A stretch of DNA of 64,000 bases from Chitinophaga rupis (GTDB lineage: Bacteria > Bacteroidota > Bacteroidia > Chitinophagales > Chitinophagaceae). A program made the translations under genes and the position numbers. The DNA is taken from NCBI RefSeq assembly GCF_900109685.1, contig NZ_FOBB01000011.1:131612-195611 (forward strand), in the 5' to 3' direction. Shown piece after piece: positions 60,397 to 64,000 of this stretch. The notes beneath the pieces are model-generated. The model was not told the DNA's origin. It made no database searches and saw nothing but the letters and a program-made list of their open reading frames with translations. Position 1 is the first letter of the stretch. Every line of letters starts with the position of its first letter.

Positions 60397-61323
60397 TTAA
60401 ATTCCGAGCTTATCCAACACATATCGGGGCATTTTAATACTTGCCTCGTGAGAGTATCCGGCGATGTGCGGGGTAAGCACTACGTTGGGTAATTGCAGCA
60501 AACGTTCCAGCTGTTGCTGCTCTGTTTCCGAATAGGTAGGCAGCTTTTCATTTTCCAGCACATCCAGCCCTGCGCCCGCCAGGGTACCTGCTTCCAGGGC
60601 TTCAATAAGGTCCGGCGTGTTCACTATTTTACCACGCGCCGTGTTCAGGAAATAGATCTTTTTATGGAACGACTTAAAGAAAGCAGCATTGGCCAGGTGG
60701 TGTGTTTCTTCTGTTAAAGGCAGGTGAATGCTGATCACGTCTGCCTTTGTGAACAGCTCATCCATAGTAGCTTCTTTTACATGATCCGTGCTGAAGCCTT
60801 TTTTATATTTATCATAGGCCAGGATCTCCACATCAAAGCCCTGCAGCTTATGTGCAAAAGCGCCTCCCGTATGCCCATAGCCAATGATGCCCACGGTACG
60901 GCCATTCAGCTCATAACCCCGGTTACCATCGCGCTCCCAGATGCCGCGGCGCAGCTCCAGGTTGCTTTTTAAGATATTGTTCATAAGGGCTAACAGCATG
61001 CCCAGGGCCTGCTCCCCTACTGCATCACAGTTGCCTTCGGGGCTGCTTTCACATTGTATGCCCTTGCTTTCAGCATAAGGCACATCTATCAGCTCCATGC
61101 CCGATCCCAGGCGTCCTATCCATTGCAGCTGCGGGGCATTATCTATAAATGATCTGTCTATACGCAGGCGGGTGGTAACTATGAGGCCGGTGCAGTCATG
61201 TATGGCAGCAACCGCTTCATCATATGTAATGGAAGGCTGGTAGCTTACTTCGTATCCTTTTTCTTCCAGTCTGTTCACCAGGTATTCATGTACCCTGGCG
61301 GTAATTAATACTTTCTTCTTCAT
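60397..61323 (-). CDS. D-2-hydroxyacid dehydrogenase (phosphoglycerate-dehydrogenase-like)
   Basis: A 308-residue NAD-dependent dehydrogenase. The nucleotide-binding motif is VGIIGYGHTGGAFAHKL (about residue 144), the catalytic Arg/Glu lie in FLNTARGKIVNTPDLIEAL and the His in VVLTPHIAGYSHEA. The C-terminal regulatory domains of SerA are absent, so it is a single-domain enzyme. Substrate could be hydroxypyruvate, 3-phosphoglycerate or glyoxylate. It is transcribed leftward, right after rsmA (four-base overlap). Confidence 0.85.
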   Translation of the reverse strand: MKKKVLITARVHEYLVNRLEEKGYEVSYQPSITYDEAVAAIHDCTGLIVTTRLRIDRSFIDNAPQLQWIGRLGSGMELIDVPYAESKGIQCESSPEGNCDAVGEQALGMLLALMNNILKSNLELRRGIWERDGNRGYELNGRTVGIIGYGHTGGAFAHKLQGFDVEILAYDKYKKGFSTDHVKEATMDELFTKADVISIHLPLTEETHHLANAAFFKSFHKKIYFLNTARGKIVNTPDLIEALEAGTLAGAGLDVLENEKLPTYSETEQQQLERLLQLPNVVLTPHIAGYSHEASIKMPRYVLDKLGI

Positions 61324-62072
61324 ATCATCTTATGCGATAATGCTACAAAATCGGCCACAGTCAGCTCTTCTGCCCTTTTGCTGAAGAGGCTGTCCTGCAG
61401 GTATTCCTTATCAAATAATGTTTTTAACGGGTTGCGGAGCTGTTTGCGGCGCTGGTTAAAAGCGGTTTTCACCAGGTTAAAGAACTTGCGCTCACTGGCA
61501 ATCTCATAAGGCTGTTCCAGGCGGGTAAGCCTTATTACGGCTGACTTTACTTTGGGCGGCGGGTTAAAGCACTGCTCATGTACTTCAAACAGGTACTCTA
61601 CCCGGTACCAGGCCTGTAACAACACGCTCAGGATACCATAATCCTTATTGCCGTGGCTGGCAGCAATGCGCAGCGCCACCTCTTTCTGGAACATACCTAC
61701 TACTTCCGGTACCTGGGTTTTCCATTCCAGTACCCGGAACATGATCTGGGAAGATATATTGTAAGGGAAATTGCCGATAACGCTAAACTGGCCCTGGAAG
61801 GGTACTTCCATATCCAGGAAGCTCTTGTGAATGAGCTTGTCCTTGATTTCAGGATAAGTTTTTTCCAGGTACTGTACTTTTTCCGTATCCAGCTCAACGG
61901 CTTTAAAGTTAATACCCGGTACCTGCAGCAGGTATTTAGTAATGGCGCCCGCGCCGGGGCCTACTTCCAGCACTTGCTGGCCTTGGATTACAGGTAACGA
62001 CTGGACAATCTTTTTGCACATATTCTCATCCTTGAGGAAGTGCTGGCCCAGCGATTTCTTTAATGTGTACAT
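61320..62072 (-). CDS. rsmA: 16S rRNA dimethyladenosine transferase
   Basis: A 250-residue SAM-dependent methyltransferase modifying A1518 and A1519 in 16S rRNA. Motifs: KKSLGQHFLKDENMCKKI at the start, SAM site VLEVGPGAGAITKYLL, and NFPYNISSQIMFRVLEW (NLPY motif). The start ATG62072 is chosen because it fits the family and a -7 box lies eight bases upstream; longer in-frame ATG starts reach into pdxA. It overlaps the downstream dehydrogenase by four bases. Confidence 0.94.
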   Translation of the reverse strand: MYTLKKSLGQHFLKDENMCKKIVQSLPVIQGQQVLEVGPGAGAITKYLLQVPGINFKAVELDTEKVQYLEKTYPEIKDKLIHKSFLDMEVPFQGQFSVIGNFPYNISSQIMFRVLEWKTQVPEVVGMFQKEVALRIAASHGNKDYGILSVLLQAWYRVEYLFEVHEQCFNPPPKVKSAVIRLTRLEQPYEIASERKFFNLVKTAFNQRRKQLRNPLKTLFDKEYLQDSLFSKRAEELTVADFVALSHKMI

Positions 62073-62080
62073 GATTCCGG

Positions 62081-62125
62081 CAAAGATACCAAATACCGCA
62101 TTGTACTTTGTATTTGGTATCTTTG
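62081..62125. promoter_or_regulatory. Palindromic divergent promoter between rsmA and pdxA
   Basis: CAAAGATACCAAATAC (62081-62096) and GTATTTGGTATCTTTG (62110-62125) are perfect reverse complements, separated by 13 bases. Each outer end is a TATCTTTG box (TAnnTTTG), one for each gene: eight bases before the rsmA start and 22 before pdxA. The pair is therefore a symmetric, divergent promoter built like the word elements of this genome. Confidence 0.6.
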
Positions 62126-62147
62126 TATCTTGGTATTTTATCCACCC

Positions 62148-63209
62148 ATGAGTAATACGCACACTAACAAACCGGTTATCGGCATCACCGTAGGTGATCT
62201 GAACAGCATTGGTACGGAGCTCGTTATCAAAACCTTTACGGATAACAGGATGCTGGAGTTCTGCACTCCCGTGATCTTTGCTTCCAATAAAACCATCAAC
62301 TTCTACCGGAAGCTGATGAATGAGAACAACTTCAATTACCAGAGCCTGAAAGAGTTTGCCCGCCTGAACCACAAGCAGGTGAATGTTTTCAATTGCTGGG
62401 AAGAGGAAGTGCAGATTATGCCGGGCGCGCTGAATGAAGCCGGCGGCAAATATGCAGCCCGCTCCTTAGCCGTGGCTATCCAATGCCTGAAAGATGGCGT
62501 TATACAAGGGCTGGTAACCGCGCCCATTCACAAAAAGAATATACAAAGCGCCGACTTCAATTACACAGGTCATACGCCTTTCCTGCGGGATGCCTTTAAT
62601 GCAAAGGATGTGCTGATGTTTATGACGGCCGATAATATGCGCATTGGCCTGCTTACAGAACATGTGCCGGTAGCGGAAGTAGCCAAATATGTAACAAAGG
62701 AAAATATACTGGCCAAGCTGCAGCTGATGCAGGATAGCCTGATCAAAGACTTTGGGATTGACAGCCCCCGTATTGCGGTGCTGGGCTTAAACCCCCATGC
62801 CGGCGATGATGGGCTGATAGGCCAGGAAGAAATTAAAGAGATCCTCCCTGCTATTAATAAAGCTAAAAGCAACGGTATTCTGGCCTTTGGGCCTTATAGT
62901 GCCGATGCGTTCTTTGCCCGTACCATGTATGCCCAGTTTGACGGGGTGCTGGCTATGTATCATGACCAGGGCCTGATACCCTTTAAATCACTGGCCAGCG
63001 GCGAAGGTATTAACTACACCGCCGGGCTGCCCATTGTACGCACCTCTCCGGACCATGGTACCGCGTTTGACATTGCCGGTAAGAACCTGGCAGATGCCGC
63101 CTCTTTCCGGCAGGCCATTTTCAGCTGCCTGGATATCCTGGAAAAGCGCGAGATCTATGCGGAAAATACCCGGAACCCGCTGAAGAAGATGGAACTGGCA
63201 TCGGAGTAA
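62148..63209 (+). CDS. pdxA: 4-hydroxythreonine-4-phosphate dehydrogenase PdxA
   Basis: A 353-residue metal- and NAD-dependent enzyme of pyridoxal phosphate synthesis. ITVGDLNSIGTELVIKTF, VTAPIHKKNIQSADFNYTGHT and MYHDQGLIPFKSLASGEGIN hold the metal and substrate ligands (three His). The start ATG62148 (MSNTHTNKP) is used; a TTG six codons upstream is also in frame. It is divergent from rsmA. Confidence 0.93.
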   Translation: MSNTHTNKPVIGITVGDLNSIGTELVIKTFTDNRMLEFCTPVIFASNKTINFYRKLMNENNFNYQSLKEFARLNHKQVNVFNCWEEEVQIMPGALNEAGGKYAARSLAVAIQCLKDGVIQGLVTAPIHKKNIQSADFNYTGHTPFLRDAFNAKDVLMFMTADNMRIGLLTEHVPVAEVAKYVTKENILAKLQLMQDSLIKDFGIDSPRIAVLGLNPHAGDDGLIGQEEIKEILPAINKAKSNGILAFGPYSADAFFARTMYAQFDGVLAMYHDQGLIPFKSLASGEGINYTAGLPIVRTSPDHGTAFDIAGKNLADAASFRQAIFSCLDILEKREIYAENTRNPLKKMELASE

Positions 63210-63210
63210 C

Positions 63211-63383
63211 TTAGCTAGCTGTTAGTCGTTAGCTATTAGCTGTTAGCAGTAAAATGTACTTCAGTAATAAATGTATTTCAATAAAAAGGCCTGTAACATT
63301 GTAAAATGTTGCAGGCCTTTTACTTTAGGGCTTGCCTCATAACGGCCAACAGCTAATAGCTAACAGCCAACTGCTAACAGCTA
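63211..63383. repeat. Word-type inverted repeat bracketing a terminator, GTTAGCTATTAGC family
   Basis: A perfect 17-bp inverted repeat GTTAGCTATTAGCTGTT/AACAGCTAATAGCTAAC stands at 63228-63244 and 63348-63364, inside longer degenerate arms (63211-63248 and 63343-63383). The right arm contains the TAG stop of the methyltransferase gene. The terminator 63283-63322 lies between. The same word is at 19871. Confidence 0.92.
63283..63322. terminator. Bidirectional intrinsic terminator between pdxA and the methyltransferase
   Basis: The stem AAAAGGCCTG/CAGGCCTTTT, extended by AACAT/ATGTT with one mismatch, closes a short loop and is followed by ACTTT. It ends pdxA and the convergent methyltransferase. 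Confidence 0.88.
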
Positions 63384-64000
63384 TAAATGAAATGCTGCCA
63401 TTTCCATCCAGCTATCGCCCCGGTGGGGATAAATGTTGTTATAGCCATATAGCTTCTTCTCCACGGTATGCATATCATACACATCGTGTATTTCTGCCTG
63501 CATCAGCTCCAGTATATTCAGGATCTTTTTACGGCTGTAATAATAAAGGTCCACACCCAGGCTCTTTTGCAGCAGGTCTTTTATTTCGTTAAAAGCATGC
63601 CTGGTGGCCGCTGGTCTGATATCTTCCGCCGGCAGCAGGTAATCTATGATCACAGTGTTCCGCGCATTCTTTGTACTAAAACATTGTATAATGTCGCGAA
63701 ACTGTTCCTCCGTTATATAGGGCACAATGCCTTCCAGGATAATGATGGCAGGCTGCGAAGCGTCGTAACCCGCATCTCTTAGCTGCCGCTTGCATTGTAT
63801 AGTATGGGTAATGTCTGTTAGCAGGGTAACGGGTAAGCTCAGCTGGGGCGCAATGTTGCGGTAAATACGGCCCTTATCCTCCATCCAGGCCTGGTCCATT
63901 TCATAGATACCGTTGATCAGCTGCGGGTATTCCGCGGCCAGCTGTAATCCCAGGGGATCCAAACCGGCTGCCATAATACAGATCTGTTGCTGTGGGTACC
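63381..64000 (-). CDS. Class I SAM-dependent methyltransferase (LCM/PPM-like), 5' end cut by the window
   Basis: The last 206 codons of a gene whose start lies beyond the window. Upstream in-frame sequence is YPQQQICIMAAGLDPLGLQL, which resembles the SAM-binding region (family AAGLDTRxxRL), so the ATG at 63974 is internal. AIIILEGIVPYITEEQFRDI matches the family EGLLxYLxxxxV pattern. Such enzymes methylate protein C-termini or small carboxylates. The substrate here is unknown. Confidence 0.75.
   Translation of the reverse strand, partial: YPQQQICIMAAGLDPLGLQLAAEYPQLINGIYEMDQAWMEDKGRIYRNIAPQLSLPVTLLTDITHTIQCKRQLRDAGYDASQPAIIILEGIVPYITEEQFRDIIQCFSTKNARNTVIIDYLLPAEDIRPAATRHAFNEIKDLLQKSLGVDLYYYSRKKILNILELMQAEIHDVYDMHTVEKKLYGYNNIYPHRGDSWMEMAAFHL

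Noticed and set aside
62073..62372. A 100-residue N-terminal extension of RsmA
   Set aside because: It lies inside pdxA on the opposite strand and in the divergent promoter; MYTLKKSLGQHF is the usual family start.

Overview
This is a chromosomal segment from a Bacteroidota bacterium, most likely of the Chitinophagaceae (Chitinophaga-like). Support comes from the fused lpxC-fabZ gene, a PorX-type regulator of the type IX secretion system (T9SS), a secreted protein with a T9SS C-terminal sorting domain, lipoproteins with loose Bacteroidota lipoboxes, -7 boxes of the TAnnTTTG type, and almost no Shine-Dalgarno sequences. The content is mostly housekeeping. I see no prophage, insertion sequence, CRISPR array or rRNA operon.

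Layout: 1-507 holds a heptamer minisatellite and tRNA-Ala(GGC). 507-3731 is a tandem pair of beta-helix lipoproteins. 4042-8484 holds a siderophore-interacting flavoprotein with an AraC regulator, a membrane acyltransferase and a T9SS cargo protein. 8748-11930 is a LytS-type kinase / DUF4407 / LytTR regulator operon, followed by tRNA-Leu(UAG). 12346-16076 is tig-clpP-clpX plus a small protein. 16142-22044 carries a cytochrome c remnant, a GapN-like dehydrogenase, an acyl-CoA dehydrogenase, a helix-hairpin-helix protein and a PhnP-like hydrolase with its partner. 22144-23697 is porX. 24232-29440 is the lipid A and fatty-acid cluster (HD hydrolase, lpxD, lpxC-fabZ, lpxA, ABC ATPase). 29561-40125 carries a UMF1-type transporter, a lactonase-like hydrolase, a GroES-like protein, an XRE/DUF2975 pair, a HerA-like ATPase, a Gfo/Idh/MocA oxidoreductase, recQ and copA. 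40295-47084 carries tsaE, ald, the uppP-DUF3098-ftsX cluster and leuS. 47123-50173 is a four-gene operon with a Tes-like radical SAM enzyme and a divergent Lgt-like membrane protein. 50344-64000 carries an EEP hydrolase, a DUF4382 lipoprotein, an M28 peptidase, ruvB, two orphan OmpR-type regulators, DUF3108 and LPG-synthase-TM membrane genes, ruvC, a HIT protein, greA, a 2-hydroxyacid dehydrogenase, divergent rsmA and pdxA, and a methyltransferase cut by the window edge.

The most unusual feature is non-coding. About twenty intergenic gaps contain short degenerate 'words' (for example AATTACGAATT, GTTAGCTATTAGC, GTGCTGATATGC, CCATGGACCATCG), repeated head-to-tail into arms of about 15-40 bp. 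In most gaps a second arm is the reverse complement of the first. Words are shared between distant gaps, perfect stems reach 31 bp, the arms often bracket an ordinary intrinsic terminator, and several arms supply or abut the stop codons of neighbouring genes. The best protein-level candidate for an undescribed system is the radical SAM / Lgt-like operon, which looks like a membrane-lipid or lipoprotein modification module.
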